Shown: positions 34,941-43,244, numbered from the stretch's first letter. The stretch is 64,000 bases of DNA from Micromonospora sp. RP3T (GCF_003027925.1 NZ_PYPS01000020.1:56078-120077); one strand, 5' to 3'. The notes: a model not told the origin generated them from the sequence alone. Translations and numbers: made by a program.

Positions 34941-35375
34941 TCAGACGGTGGTGAGCTGCCGGTGCCCGTTGCCCTCCGCGGTCGAGGTGACCGCGATCCG
35001 GCGCGGCTTGGCCCGCTCGGCGATCGGGATGCGCAGCGTCAGCACCCCGTTGTCGTAGCCTGCCTCCAGCCGGTCGGTGTCCAGCGTGTCGCCCAGGAAC
35101 AGCTGCCGGGTGAACGTGCCCATCGGACGTTCGGCGGCGACCAGCTCGATGTTCTCGCCGGTGGGGCGACGTCGCTCGGCGCGGACGGTCAGCACGTTGC
35201 GCTCGACGGTGCAGTCGATGCTGTCCGGGTCCACGCCGGGCAGGTCGAAGGCGGCGTAGAAGTGGTCGCCGTCGCGGTAGGCGTCCAGGTGCATCACGGC
35301 CGGCCGGGCGGTGGTGCCGAAGAACTGCTCGGCGATCCGGTCGATCTCGCGGAACGGGTCGGTACGCATCAACAT
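34941..35375 (-). CDS. Hsp20/alpha-crystallin small heat-shock protein
   Basis: A 144-residue small chaperone. The alpha-crystallin domain runs from about 28 to 130 (FYAAFDLPGVDPDSIDCTVERNVLTVRAERR ... RLEAGYDNGVLTLRIPIAE), with A-G-DNGVLTL as the classic C-terminal box. It should hold unfolded proteins in solution under heat or stress. ATG 35375 has GGAGG 7 nt upstream. An HspR-type HAIR operator lies 39 nt upstream, so heat-induced derepression is expected, as for Hsp18 of Streptomyces or Acr2 of mycobacteria. Confidence 0.95.
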   Translation of the reverse strand: MLMRTDPFREIDRIAEQFFGTTARPAVMHLDAYRDGDHFYAAFDLPGVDPDSIDCTVERNVLTVRAERRRPTGENIELVAAERPMGTFTRQLFLGDTLDTDRLEAGYDNGVLTLRIPIAERAKPRRIAVTSTAEGNGHRQLTTV

Positions 35376-35413
35376 GGTCCTGCCTCCTCGGTTCTCCTGG
35401 CCCAAGGTCTCGA

Positions 35414-35434
35414 CTTGAGTCGAAGTGACTCAAC
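35414..35434 (-). promoter_or_regulatory. HAIR operator (HspR-type) of the hsp20 gene
   Basis: CTTGAGT, seven bases, ACTCAAC. The published HAIR consensus is CTTGAGT-N7-ACTCAAG, so only the last base differs. It precedes the small heat-shock gene in the expected position. Confidence 0.85.
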
Positions 35435-35526
35435 TTCCGGTTTCTGTTTTAGCGCGGCGGCACGCCGTCGTCAACCTCCACCGGCCGCTCCCCGGAAACG
35501 GCGATCGGGGCTCACGGCCCGGTCCG

Positions 35527-36036
35527 TCAGTAGACGCCCTGCTCGCGGGTGAGCAGCACGTCGTCGACGAGATAGCGGCGCAGCGTGACGTGGTCCGCCG
35601 CACCGCCTTCGCACCAGGGGCGCAGCGCCTCGTCCACCAGCCGCTCCGGGTAGCGCCGCCCGGGCTCGAAGGTGCGCTCGGTGATGTGCTCCAGCAGCAC
35701 CCGGCGGCGAGCGCGCTGCGCCGGCAGCCGGATCAGCGCGCCGTCGCGCAGGAACGTACGCAGGATCGTCTCGCGCCGGTCGGCCGGCGGGAGGGCCGGC
35801 GACGACGCCCCGGCCCGGGCGAACTCGCGCAGCCGTTCACCGTCGACGCGCAGGTCGTCGGCGTCGGTCAGCACACCGGCGTCGGTGAGCCGGCGCACGG
35901 CGGTGGCGACGTCGCGGGCCGGCAGGCCGGTGCGCGCCACCACGGACGCGACGTCCCGGGCGCCGAGCACGATCGCGGCGAACACGGCCCGGCGACGCTC
36001 GTCGGCGAGCGCCCCCGCGAGAGCTTGAGCGGTCAT
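35527..36036 (-). CDS. DUF2087-domain protein with winged-helix-like N terminus
   Basis: A 169-residue protein. The N-terminal ~75 residues (LADERRRAVFAAIVLGARDVASVVARTGLPARDVATAVRRLTDAGVLT) look like an ArsR-type winged helix. The C-terminal part, RRETILRTFLRDGALIRLPAQRARRRVLLEHITERTFEPGRRYPERLVDEALRPWCEGGAADHVTLRRYLVDDVLLTREQGVY, is a DUF2087 domain. It is probably a transcriptional regulator. CAGGCT 7 nt before the ATG may be its -10. Confidence 0.85.
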   Translation of the reverse strand: MTAQALAGALADERRRAVFAAIVLGARDVASVVARTGLPARDVATAVRRLTDAGVLTDADDLRVDGERLREFARAGASSPALPPADRRETILRTFLRDGALIRLPAQRARRRVLLEHITERTFEPGRRYPERLVDEALRPWCEGGAADHVTLRRYLVDDVLLTREQGVY

Positions 36037-36168
36037 GACCGGCAGCCTGCCAGCAGCCACCGGGCACGGCCAGGCGTTTTCCCCGACCGCATCGGAGGTG
36101 GGCGGTTCCGGACCGGCCACGCCACGACGGCTCGGCCGCCGGTCAGGACCGGACGGCTGGGCCGCCGG

Positions 36169-36735
36169 TCAGGCCGGGACGGCGGCGGTGAAGTCGACGT
36201 CGGCGGTGTCGACCGTGCCGGCGCGGCGGCCCGGCGCGCGCTGGAAGCCCCAGTAGAGGTTGGTGTGCGCGATCACCTGCGCCGGCGGGGGCGCGCCGTA
36301 GGCCGACAGGTCCTCGGTGGTGTGCGCGTCGGCGACCAGCGTGACGTCGTAGCCGCGGGTGAACGCGCCGTGCAGGGTGGAACGGACACAGGCGTCGGTC
36401 TGCGCGCCGGTCACGACGAGCCGCCCGACACCCTCGGCGGCGAGCACCTGCTCCAGGTCGGTGGCCTCGAACGAGTCGCCGTAGGCCTTGTGCACGAGCG
36501 CCTCGTCGTCGCGGCGCACCAGCTCCGGCACGATCCGCCACTGCGCACTGCCGGTGGGCAGCTCCTCGCTGCGATGCTGCACCCAGACCACCGGGACGCC
36601 GGCCGCGCGGGCGCGCTCGACCAGGGCGGCGATGTTCGCGACCACCCGGTCCCGGTCGTGGGCGCCGCGCACCACGCCGTTCTGCACGTCGACGACGAGC
36701 AGCGCGATGCGGGGGCGGTCGGTGAGCGTGGTCAT
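36169..36735 (-). CDS. Isochorismatase-like cysteine hydrolase
   Basis: A 188-residue hydrolase with the Asp-Lys-Cys triad of the isochorismatase/nicotinamidase fold: Asp16 in LLVVDVQNG, Lys83 in LVHKAYGDSF and Cys116 in GAQTDACVRSTLHGAFTRGYDVTLVADAHTT. The cis-peptide region before Cys (VVTGAQTDAC) is typical. Substrate could be an amide or vinyl ether; no pathway neighbours help. GGAG lies 6-7 nt before the ATG. Confidence 0.9.
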   Translation of the reverse strand: MTTLTDRPRIALLVVDVQNGVVRGAHDRDRVVANIAALVERARAAGVPVVWVQHRSEELPTGSAQWRIVPELVRRDDEALVHKAYGDSFEATDLEQVLAAEGVGRLVVTGAQTDACVRSTLHGAFTRGYDVTLVADAHTTEDLSAYGAPPPAQVIAHTNLYWGFQRAPGRRAGTVDTADVDFTAAVPA

Positions 36736-36814
36736 GACGAGGCTCCTTCGACGGCGGCGATCCCCGCCAACCTAACGACGGCCCCCGACACTTTCGCCGC
36801 ACACCGCGCAGCGG

Positions 36815-37303
36815 TCACAGGAAACGGTGCATGACGTGCAGGCCCACCCGGCCCAGGGTGGGATGGGCGAACGCCTCCGGCACGGTGCCGACCACCGTGA
36901 AGCCGAGCCGCCGGTAGAGCCGCACCGCCACGGTGTTGGTCTCCACCACGGCGTTGAACTGCATCGCGGCGAAACCGGCCCGACGGGCCCAGTCCACCGC
37001 CTCCTCGCACAGCGCCCGGCCCACGCCACGACCCCGCGCGTCCGCGGCCACCAGGAAACTCGCGGTCGCCACGTGCGCACCCGGGCCCGGCCGGTTGGCG
37101 CCCATCTTGGCGCTGCCGAGCACGACACCGTCGTCGTCCACCGCCACCGAGGTGCGCCCCGGCGGGCGTTCCACCCACACCTCGCGCGCCACCCCGGCCG
37201 ACCAGGTCGGATCGTAGGCGAACGTGTCCCCGGCGGTGATGACGCCCGCAAGGATCGGCCAGACCTGACCCCAGTCGGCGTCGACGTGCTCCCGGATGCG
37301 CAT
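36815..37303 (-). CDS. GNAT-family N-acetyltransferase
   Basis: A 162-residue acetyltransferase: GSAKMGANRPGPGAHVATASFLVAADARGRGVGRALCEEAVDWARRAGFAAMQFNAVVETNTVAVRLYRRLGFTVVGTVPEAF. The ARGRGVGRAL loop binds acetyl-CoA. The whole protein resembles phosphinothricin/MnaT-like members that acetylate small amino compounds. TAGCGT lies 7 nt before ATG 37303. Confidence 0.9.
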   Translation of the reverse strand: MRIREHVDADWGQVWPILAGVITAGDTFAYDPTWSAGVAREVWVERPPGRTSVAVDDDGVVLGSAKMGANRPGPGAHVATASFLVAADARGRGVGRALCEEAVDWARRAGFAAMQFNAVVETNTVAVRLYRRLGFTVVGTVPEAFAHPTLGRVGLHVMHRFL

Positions 37304-37310
37304 CGTCGGC

Positions 37311-37316
37311 ACGCTA
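37311..37316 (-). promoter_or_regulatory. -10 element TAGCGT of the GNAT gene
   Basis: Minus-strand TAGCGT ends 7 nt before ATG 37303; no Shine-Dalgarno site is seen. Confidence 0.4.
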
Positions 37317-37379
37317 GCCCGGCGGCGTCGCGCGCGGCCACCCGTTTCCACCCGCCCCCGCCCCGGATCACCGTACCGC

Positions 37380-37385
37380 CATACT
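37380..37385 (+). promoter_or_regulatory. -10-like CATACT before the TIGR04222-type gene
   Basis: CATACT ends 7 nt before ATG 37393. Confidence 0.35.
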
Positions 37386-37392
37386 TGTCGCC

Positions 37393-38211
37393 ATGCTCTG
37401 GGGTGTCAGCGGACCGGTCTTCCTCCTCGACTACCTGGGCGCGGTCGCCGTGGCCGTCGCGGTCGCCGTGGCGGCACGCGAGCTGACCGGCCGCCGGGCC
37501 CGGGGCGCGACACCCGACCGGGTCGAGTTGGCGTACCTCACCGACCGGGCGCTGCTGGCCTGCCAGGTGGGCGTGGCCGCGCTGCGCCGCGCCGGCGGGG
37601 TGACCGTCGGGGAACTCGCCACCCTGCACGCCGACGGTCCACCACCGTCCCGGCCGCCGGCCCTGGTCCGCGCCCTGCACACCGCGCTGCGCCACCCGCA
37701 GACCTGGGCCGCCGTGCTGGCCGACCCCGACGTCGCGCGGGCGCTGCGCCGGATGGTCGGCCGGCTGGTCCGCGACGGCTGGCTGCTCACCCGTGGCCAG
37801 CGCCGCCGGGTCGCCCTGGGCACGCTGCCGCTGTTCCTGGTCGCCGCCGTCGGGGTGACCCGGCTGGTGGACAGCGCGGTCGAGGGTCGCACCGCTGGCG
37901 GACCCGCCTCGGTCGCCGGGCTGCTGCTCTGCTGCCTGGCCACCGCGCTGGGCGGCTGGTGGCTGACCGAGGTGCCGGAGACCGGCGCCGCCGCCCGGCG
38001 TCTGCTGCGCCGGCTGCGCCGCGAGCACGCCGACCTCGACCCCGAACGCCGTCCCACCTGGCAGGGGCGGGACACCGACGCGTTGCTCACCGCCATGGCG
38101 CTGTTCGGTCCGCGACCGCTGCTCGCCGTCGACCCGGCCTTCGCCGTGCAGGTCGGCGTCGACCCGGAACGCGACCGGCCGCGACCGCAACGCAAGCTCG
38201 CCCGCCGCTGA
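37393..38211 (+). CDS. TIGR04222-type membrane protein
   Basis: A 272-residue protein with an N-terminal membrane helix (about 7-28), a cytoplasmic helical segment (ELAYLTDRALLACQVGVAALRRAGGVTVGELATL ... ALVRALHTALRHP), then two further hydrophobic helices (about 145-160 and 175-195). The pattern matches the actinobacterial TIGR04222 membrane family, of unknown function. It lacks the Gly/Cys-rich tail seen in some members. Leaderless-type promoter upstream. Confidence 0.65.
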   Translation: MLWGVSGPVFLLDYLGAVAVAVAVAVAARELTGRRARGATPDRVELAYLTDRALLACQVGVAALRRAGGVTVGELATLHADGPPPSRPPALVRALHTALRHPQTWAAVLADPDVARALRRMVGRLVRDGWLLTRGQRRRVALGTLPLFLVAAVGVTRLVDSAVEGRTAGGPASVAGLLLCCLATALGGWWLTEVPETGAAARRLLRRLRREHADLDPERRPTWQGRDTDALLTAMALFGPRPLLAVDPAFAVQVGVDPERDRPRPQRKLARR

Positions 38212-38286
38212 ACGCACACCCTCGACGGGCGGCGCGGGGCATCGATGCGGCAGAGTGACCCCACGACCGCGACCTGGAGGTGACCC

Positions 38287-38560
38287 GTGGACGGCCCGAC
38301 CGGGGTGGTGTTCCCCGCGACCACCGACGGCCGGCGCGCACCGCTTCGGCGTCGAGGTGTTCGAGCCGGCCACCAGCAACACACTGATGGCCGCGCTGCT
38401 CGTGCACGACCTGCGCACCGGCGGCGGACCGACGCAGGAGCACCCGTGGCGGGACGAAGCGTACGCGGCGGCACACGGCGGGCTGTGGCGGATCCCGTAC
38501 GCGCCGCGCAGCGCGCTCGGCCTGGCCGTGCTCCTCGGTCTCGGCGGGGCCCGGGCCTGA
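38287..38560 (+). pseudogene. Frameshifted small gene of unknown function
   Basis: GGAGG lies 6 nt before GTG 38287, whose frame reads VDGPTGVVFPATTDGR and then becomes arginine-rich nonsense. The other frame, from about 38330 onward, reads a plausible protein: HRFGVEVFEPATSNTLMAALLVHDLRTGGG ... WRIPYAPRSALGLAVLLGLG, ending TGA at 38560. The two join if one base near 38325-38340 is removed. Either a true frameshift mutation, a sequencing error in a GC-rich run, or translation from an unassisted upstream GTG (38255). No family recognised. Confidence 0.5.
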
Positions 38561-38600
38561 GGCGGGTTTCCTTGTCCTGAGCGGCGGGAAGGCTCCGCCC

Positions 38601-38909
38601 ATGGCCGAGACATTCGCGAGCGAAGACCTGAAGACGCTGCGGTCCATGGCGCGCGGGGCCGGGATTCCGGAGGCCGAGCGCCTGTCGCACGACGACCTGG
38701 TCGAGGTGTTGCGCCGGGCCGGCCTGGCCGACGGCACCTCGGACGACTGGCCGGACCAGCCGATCGAGGACCCGGCACACCTGGCCGGGCTGCCCCGCAG
38801 CTCGCTGCGGCAGGGCGACGAGAGCACCGGCGGCCGGGCCGCCGCGGAGGCGATCGGCGCCCGGCCCGGTGAGTCCGGCACCGAGATCGACGACCGCACG
38901 CAGCGCTGA
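38601..38909 (+). CDS. Small protein with Rho-N/SAP-like helical domain
   Basis: A 102-residue acidic protein. Residues 7-45 (SEDLKTLRSMARGAGIPEAERLSHDDLVEVLRRAGLADG) resemble the helix-extended-loop-helix of Rho N-terminal or SAP-like domains, which bind nucleic acid. The remainder is disordered and rich in Gly, Asp and Glu. It may be a small DNA/RNA-associated protein, but the match is short. Confidence 0.6.
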   Translation: MAETFASEDLKTLRSMARGAGIPEAERLSHDDLVEVLRRAGLADGTSDDWPDQPIEDPAHLAGLPRSSLRQGDESTGGRAAAEAIGARPGESGTEIDDRTQR

Positions 38910-38973
38910 CCGACGACGGCTGTGCGGGCCGCCGCCGGTCCGGCGGCGGCCCGCACGTCACGTCCCGCCGGCC

Positions 38974-38979
38974 TATGCT
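38974..38979 (+). promoter_or_regulatory. -10 element TATGCT of the HNH gene
   Basis: TATGCT ends 6 nt before ATG 38986; no Shine-Dalgarno site is visible. Confidence 0.45.
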
Positions 38980-38985
38980 CGCCGG

Positions 38986-39444
38986 ATGCTGTCTGAGGTG
39001 ACCGGACTGTCCCGACACTTCACCGAGGAGTCCCTGCGGGCCCACCTGCTGGCCCGGTCGACCCGCACGCCCGGCGGCTGCCTGGTCGTGCGCGGTTACG
39101 GCAGCCGACGCGGGGTGCACCAGAAGGTGGCCGGTCGGGCGTGGGCGCACGTCGCCGCGTACGCGGTCTTCGTCGGTGGCTACCGGCCGGGCCTGGAGGT
39201 GCGGCACGACTGCGGCGTGCTCGACTGCATCGAGCCGACGCACCTGCGTCAGCTCAGCCGCGGCGACAACCGCCGCGAGCGGCGGCAGCAGCCGACGTGC
39301 CGCAACGGGCACGAGCGGGAGGTCGAGCCCGGCACCGACCGGTTCCGGAAGGTGTGCCGGCACTGCAACAGCGACGCCCAGCGGCGGTGGCGTGAGCGCC
39401 GCGCCGCCGAGGTGGCCGCCGCCAGGGCGGGTTACCGGCCCTGA
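38986..39444 (+). CDS. HNH-endonuclease-like protein
   Basis: A 152-residue protein resembling phage-type HNH nucleases: VHQKVAGRAWAHVAAYAVFVGGYRPGLEVRHDCGVLDCIEPTHLRQLSRGDNRRER supplies the HNH beta-beta-alpha core (R-H-x-C ... C-x-x-P-x-H-L). A C-terminal CxNGH...CRHC segment may bind zinc. Such solitary genes occur in prophage remnants and also as recruited host nucleases. No phage genes flank it here. Confidence 0.8.
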   Translation: MLSEVTGLSRHFTEESLRAHLLARSTRTPGGCLVVRGYGSRRGVHQKVAGRAWAHVAAYAVFVGGYRPGLEVRHDCGVLDCIEPTHLRQLSRGDNRRERRQQPTCRNGHEREVEPGTDRFRKVCRHCNSDAQRRWRERRAAEVAAARAGYRP

Positions 39445-39459
39445 GCCGCGATCCTGTCG

Positions 39460-39858
39460 TCAGCGAAGCTGATCGGCGCGGTGCAGGTGGTCGAAGATGA
39501 TCTGGTCCACCGGGGAGACACGGTGCCGGTCGGCGTAGGTCAGCCAGGTGATCTCCTCGATCTCGTGGGCCGGCCGCAGGACGCCCCGGTAGTCGGCGGC
39601 GTAGCAGCGCATCCGCACGACGGTGCCGTCCGGATGTCCGTGCGCCTGGGCCTCGAACGCGCCGACGAACGCGGCGCTGTCCGGGTCGATGGTGACGCTG
39701 AGCTCCTCGCGGATCTCCCGCACGAGCGTGTCGAGGTCGCTCTCGCCAGCCTCCCGTTTGCCACCGGGCAGGTAGTGGACGTCCTTGCCGCGTGAGCGCG
39801 AACTGAGGATCGCGCCGTGCGCCAACCGGATCCAGGCGATCTTGTCGATGACGGTCAC
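39460..39858 (-). CDS. NUDIX hydrolase
   Basis: A 132-residue Nudix protein. The box GGKREAGESDLDTLVREIREEL fits GX5EX7REUXEE with the metal-binding glutamates. HYLPGG before it is typical. Substrate could be an oxidised nucleotide or nucleotide sugar. GTG 39858 is chosen because GGGGAG lies about 6 nt upstream; the frame stays open further upstream, so a longer N terminus is possible. Confidence 0.88.
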   Translation of the reverse strand: MTVIDKIAWIRLAHGAILSSRSRGKDVHYLPGGKREAGESDLDTLVREIREELSVTIDPDSAAFVGAFEAQAHGHPDGTVVRMRCYAADYRGVLRPAHEIEEITWLTYADRHRVSPVDQIIFDHLHRADQLR

Positions 39859-40262
39859 CGTGGTCTCCCCGCTGTTGTCGGTCCGCACCGGACGGTACGC
39901 GGGGCGATGACACCAGCTTGAATCCTTACGCACAAGAACTGTCATTATGGTGCATGGTCGTTTTGCGGCATTCGCCCGGCGGTATTGCTGGTTTGTCGTA
40001 ACCGGTAATCCATTAATTGGCGGGGATAACCGGTTGAGCCGCTCATCCGTCTCTCCTAAGTTGCCTGGCACACCGAGGAGAGAGGACACGAGCCGCATGA
40101 CCCCGCCCGCTCCGCGGATCTGACACGTTCCACCGCGCTCCGGAAGCCGACGCGTCCCGTCGGTTCCGCCGGGCTGCCCCCGCGCACCCCGGTTCCCGCG
40201 GCGTTCGAGGTCGCGCCTCATCGGCCTCGTGTCAGATCTAGACAGATCGGGTCTCGAAACTC
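39859..40262. other. 404-bp intergenic region, AT-rich in the middle
   Basis: The longest gap in the window. Between about 39915 and 40060 it is unusually AT-rich (CATTAATTGG, CATAATGACAG), probably holding divergent promoters for the Nudix gene and the DUF1062 gene. CAGATC-TAGA-CAGATC is a short direct repeat at 40232-40247. An 8-codon ATG frame at 40097 is seen but not supported as a gene. I see no recognisable riboswitch or RNA. Confidence 0.4.
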
Positions 40263-40826
40263 ATGTCCTCACCACCTCATGTCGTGCTGCCCTGGGTCGT
40301 CCGCCGGACCAGGCTGCCGCTGCTGTCGCGGCGCTGCGTGGACTGCCCGTCGGAGTCCGCCACCACCGGCGACGGCCGGTTCCGGGTCAACGCCAACGGC
40401 AAGCTGCTGGACGTGTGGCTGCTGGTCCGGTGCGTACGCTGCGACCGGACCAGCAAGCTCACCGTCCACGAACGCACGTCGGTCGGCTCCCTCGACCCGG
40501 CCGAGCTGCACGGCTACCACACCAACGACGCGCGGCTGGTGGCGTCCGCCCTGCTCGATCCGGCGTTCCGCCGGCGTAACCACGTCGTTCTCGACTGGAC
40601 CGACGCGTGGCGGTTGGACGCCGTGCCGGTACCGCTCGGCGAGGCGTGGCCGATCCGGGTGGAGGTGGTGTTCCACGATCCGGTGCCGGTACGCCCGGAC
40701 CGGCTCGTCGCCCGTGGGCTGGGCCTCAGCCGGACCGAGGTCCAGCGCCGGGTCAAGTGCGACGTGCCGGTCCGGCGGACGAGGAACACCGTCTTCACGT
40801 TCACGCTGATGTCCGTGGACTGCTGA
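40263..40826 (+). CDS. DUF1062-domain protein
   Basis: A 187-residue protein with two CxxC pairs near the N terminus (RRCVDCPSE, VRCVRCDRTSKL) that likely form a zinc ribbon, followed by the DUF1062 pattern HGYHTNDARLVASALLDPAFRRRNHVVLDWTDAWRLD and a late helix GLSRTEVQRRV. Function unknown; the zinc ribbon and the HTH-like end hint at nucleic-acid binding. Confidence 0.85.
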   Translation: MSSPPHVVLPWVVRRTRLPLLSRRCVDCPSESATTGDGRFRVNANGKLLDVWLLVRCVRCDRTSKLTVHERTSVGSLDPAELHGYHTNDARLVASALLDPAFRRRNHVVLDWTDAWRLDAVPVPLGEAWPIRVEVVFHDPVPVRPDRLVARGLGLSRTEVQRRVKCDVPVRRTRNTVFTFTLMSVDC

Positions 40827-40932
40827 CCGGGACCGGTCGCGGCGGGCCGGTGCCCGCCGCGACCGGTACTACGGTGGCGTGGACATCGACCCGCTGCGAC
40901 CGCTCGCCGCGCTCGACGAGAGGAACACCTGA

Positions 40933-41711
40933 ATGCAGCAGCCCGACCACACCCGGCATTCCTCGTCGTTCGGGGCCGCGGCCACCGCATACGCCCAGCA
41001 CCGCCCGGACTACGCACAGGACGCGGTCCGGTGGGCGCTGGAGACCGCCCCCGGCCCCCGGTGCTCGATCTCGGGGCCGGCACCGGCAAGCTGACCGCCA
41101 CGCTCCAGGCGGTCGGCGCCGGCGTCACCGCCGTCGAGCCGGACCCGGCGATGCGGGCCGAGCTGCGCCGCGCGCTGCCGGATGTCCGCGCGCTGTCCGG
41201 CAGCGCCGAGGCGATCCCGCTGCCGGACGCGTCCGTCGACGCCGTGCTGGCCGGCAACGCCATGCACTGGTTCGACATGGCGGTGGCGGGCCCGGAGATC
41301 GCCCGGGTCCTCGCCCCCGGCGGTGTCCTGGCCGGCCTGTGGAACGTGCTGGACGACGAGGTGGACTGGGTCGCCGGCCTGGCCGAGGCCAGCGGCAACG
41401 CCGTCGTCGGCCCTCGCGACACGCCCGCGAGCTGGCGGGCCGAGACGGCGCGGATGCACCTGCCGGGCAACGGCGCGCCGGCCCGCTTCGACGCACCCGA
41501 GCAGGCCACGTTCCGACACGGGCAGCAGCGCACCGCCGACTCGCTGACCGCGACGCTCGCCACCCGAGCGGGCCTGCTGGTGATGCCGGCGGCGCAGCGA
41601 CAGGCCACGCTCGACCGCATCCGGGCGTTCCTGGCCAGCCGGCCGGAGACCGCGCACGGTGAGTTCACGCTCCCGATGCGCACCTGCGTGCTGCGCGTCC
41701 GCCGACGGTGA
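40933..41711 (+). pseudogene. Class I SAM-dependent methyltransferase, frameshifted
   Basis: The frame from ATG 40933 reads a normal family N terminus (SSFGAAATAYAQHRPDYAQDAVRWALETAPGPR), then fails. From about 41055 the next frame continues with VLDLGAGTGKLTATLQAVGAGVTAVEPDPAMRAEL, the SAM-binding loop, to the C terminus RTCVLRVRR. One extra G in the run CCCCCGGTGCTC (41054-41065) would restore a ~260-residue enzyme. This could be a mutation or a sequencing error. The downstream gene overlaps its stop (GTGA). Confidence 0.8.
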
Positions 41712-42310
41712 CGCCGCCCGCGGGGCCCTCCCACGGGTCCGGGATGACCGGCGCGGACGTCCGCGCCGCCGCCGCCGCGATGACCGCCGTGCTGCTACCG
41801 GCCGCCGGCCGGGACTGGACGGTACGCGCGGGCGACCTGGACTGGTCCTGCTGGACCACGACCGCGCACGTCGCGCACGACCTGGCCGGGTACGCCGGTC
41901 AGGTGGCCGGCCGCCCCACCGACGGCTACCTGCCGTTCGACCTGCGGGTCCACCCCGACGCCCCACCGGCGCGGGTGCTGACCGTGGCGACCGCCACCGC
42001 CGGGATGCTCGCCGCGCTGGTCGACACCGCCGACCCGGACGACCGGGGCTGGCACTGGGGGCCCTGCGACCCGGGCGGCTTCGCCGCGATGGGGGTGGCC
42101 GAGATCCTGCTGCACACCCATGACGTGACCCGCGGTCTCGACGTGCCCTGGTCACCGCCGGCCGGCCTGTGCGCCGGGGTGGTGCGACGGCTGTTCCCCG
42201 ACGCGCCCGCCGGCGCGCCGGCGCCGGTGCTGCTCTGGCTGACCGGCCGGTCCCCGCTGGGCGACCGGCCGCGCCGGACGTCGTGGACGTGGCGGGCCGC
42301 GCTCGACTGA
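41708..42310 (+). CDS. DinB-like/mycothiol-dependent maleylpyruvate isomerase-family protein
   Basis: About 200 residues from GTG 41708, or 188 from ATG 41744, which begins MTGADVRAAAAAMTAVLLPAAGRDWTVRAGDLDWSC. The metal-site pattern of the DinB-like fold is present: TTAHVAHDLAGYAG and EILLHTHDVTRGLDVPW (His-x3-Asp and His residues). Family members bind mycothiol or act as thiol-dependent transferases. The GTG overlaps the stop of the frameshifted methyltransferase gene. Confidence 0.8.
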   Translation: MTPPAGPSHGSGMTGADVRAAAAAMTAVLLPAAGRDWTVRAGDLDWSCWTTTAHVAHDLAGYAGQVAGRPTDGYLPFDLRVHPDAPPARVLTVATATAGMLAALVDTADPDDRGWHWGPCDPGGFAAMGVAEILLHTHDVTRGLDVPWSPPAGLCAGVVRRLFPDAPAGAPAPVLLWLTGRSPLGDRPRRTSWTWRAALD

Positions 42311-42323
42311 GGAGCAGGCCGGT

Positions 42324-43205
42324 TCAGGTCGCCGGGTCGCCCGGCGTGGTGAACGCGGTGACGTGGTCGGCAGCCCACTGACGGAACGTGCGCGCCGGCC
42401 TGCCGAGCAGGTGCGACACCGTGGTGGTGACGTGCGCCGGATGCCCCAGGGTGGCGCGCCACGCGGCCAGCAGCATGTCCACGGCGGGACGCGCGTCCTC
42501 CGGGGCCTGGCGACGGAACTCGTCGGGCGGCAGGTCCTCGAACGCGATCGGCCGGCCCAGGGCGGCGCCGATGAGGCTGACCTGTTCGGCCTGGCTGAGC
42601 GACTCAGGGCCGGTCAGGACGTGATCGCCGCCGGCGGGCCCGTTGTCGGACAGGATCCGCGCGACGACCGCGGCGACGTCCCGGTCGTCGACGGGGGCGG
42701 TCTCGGCCGCGCCGTACGGCCACCGGACCACCGCGTCGCGACGGATCGCCGGGGCCCACCAGTGCAGCGCGTTGGAGGCGAACATCCCCGGCCGGACGAT
42801 CGTCGCGTCGAGACCGGTCGCCGCGATGAGCTGCTCGATGCGGGCGTGCAGCGTCGCCATCGGGTTCGGCTGCCGGAAGAACGGGTGTGGGGTGCGGTGT
42901 GGCGCGGACAGGTAGACGACCCGTCGCGGGTGGGCGGCCAGCCGGTCGACGACGGCGGACGCGGTGTGCGGCGGGGCGGTCCAGACCAGGAAGACGGCGC
43001 TGACGGCGGTCAGGGCCGCGTCGAGCGATTCGGGCACGGTGAGGTCGCCGGTGACGACCTCGACGGTGGTGGGCAGGGTGGCCGCCGACTCGGGGCGGCG
43101 GACGAGGGCACGGACCGGCACGCCCGCGTCGACCAGTTGATCGATCACGGCGCGCCCGATCCGGCCGGTCGCCCCGGTGACGAGCACCGCCTCTGTACGT
43201 TCCAT
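42324..43205 (-). CDS. NmrA-type NAD(P)-binding protein
   Basis: A 293-residue atypical SDR: VLVTGATGRIGRAVIDQL at the N terminus binds the dinucleotide, followed by VRALVRRPES, VEVVTGDLTVPESLDAAL, and VRPGMFASNALHWW. The YxxxK pair of classical SDRs is absent. Such proteins act as redox sensors or quinone reductase-like enzymes. ATG 43205 or the ATG 9 nt upstream may start it. Divergent from a TetR gene with a shared operator. Confidence 0.88.
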   Translation of the reverse strand: MERTEAVLVTGATGRIGRAVIDQLVDAGVPVRALVRRPESAATLPTTVEVVTGDLTVPESLDAALTAVSAVFLVWTAPPHTASAVVDRLAAHPRRVVYLSAPHRTPHPFFRQPNPMATLHARIEQLIAATGLDATIVRPGMFASNALHWWAPAIRRDAVVRWPYGAAETAPVDDRDVAAVVARILSDNGPAGGDHVLTGPESLSQAEQVSLIGAALGRPIAFEDLPPDEFRRQAPEDARPAVDMLLAAWRATLGHPAHVTTTVSHLLGRPARTFRQWAADHVTAFTTPGDPAT

Positions 43206-43216
43206 GCCGACCATCG

Positions 43217-43231
43217 AACCGTTACTCGGTT
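43217..43231. promoter_or_regulatory. Small dyad near the NmrA start
   Basis: AACCG-TTACT-CGGTT, a perfect 5-bp inverted repeat 12 nt upstream of the NmrA start. It contains GTTAC, as in the larger operator nearby. Confidence 0.3.
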
Positions 43232-43244
43232 AAAAACACAACCC

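Noticed and set aside
40097..40123. ATG frame of 8 codons (MTPPAPRI) after a GAGGAGAGAGG stretch, possible leader peptide
   Set aside because: The ribosome-site spacing is long, the peptide has no runs of a regulatory amino acid, and no attenuator hairpin is apparent before the next gene.
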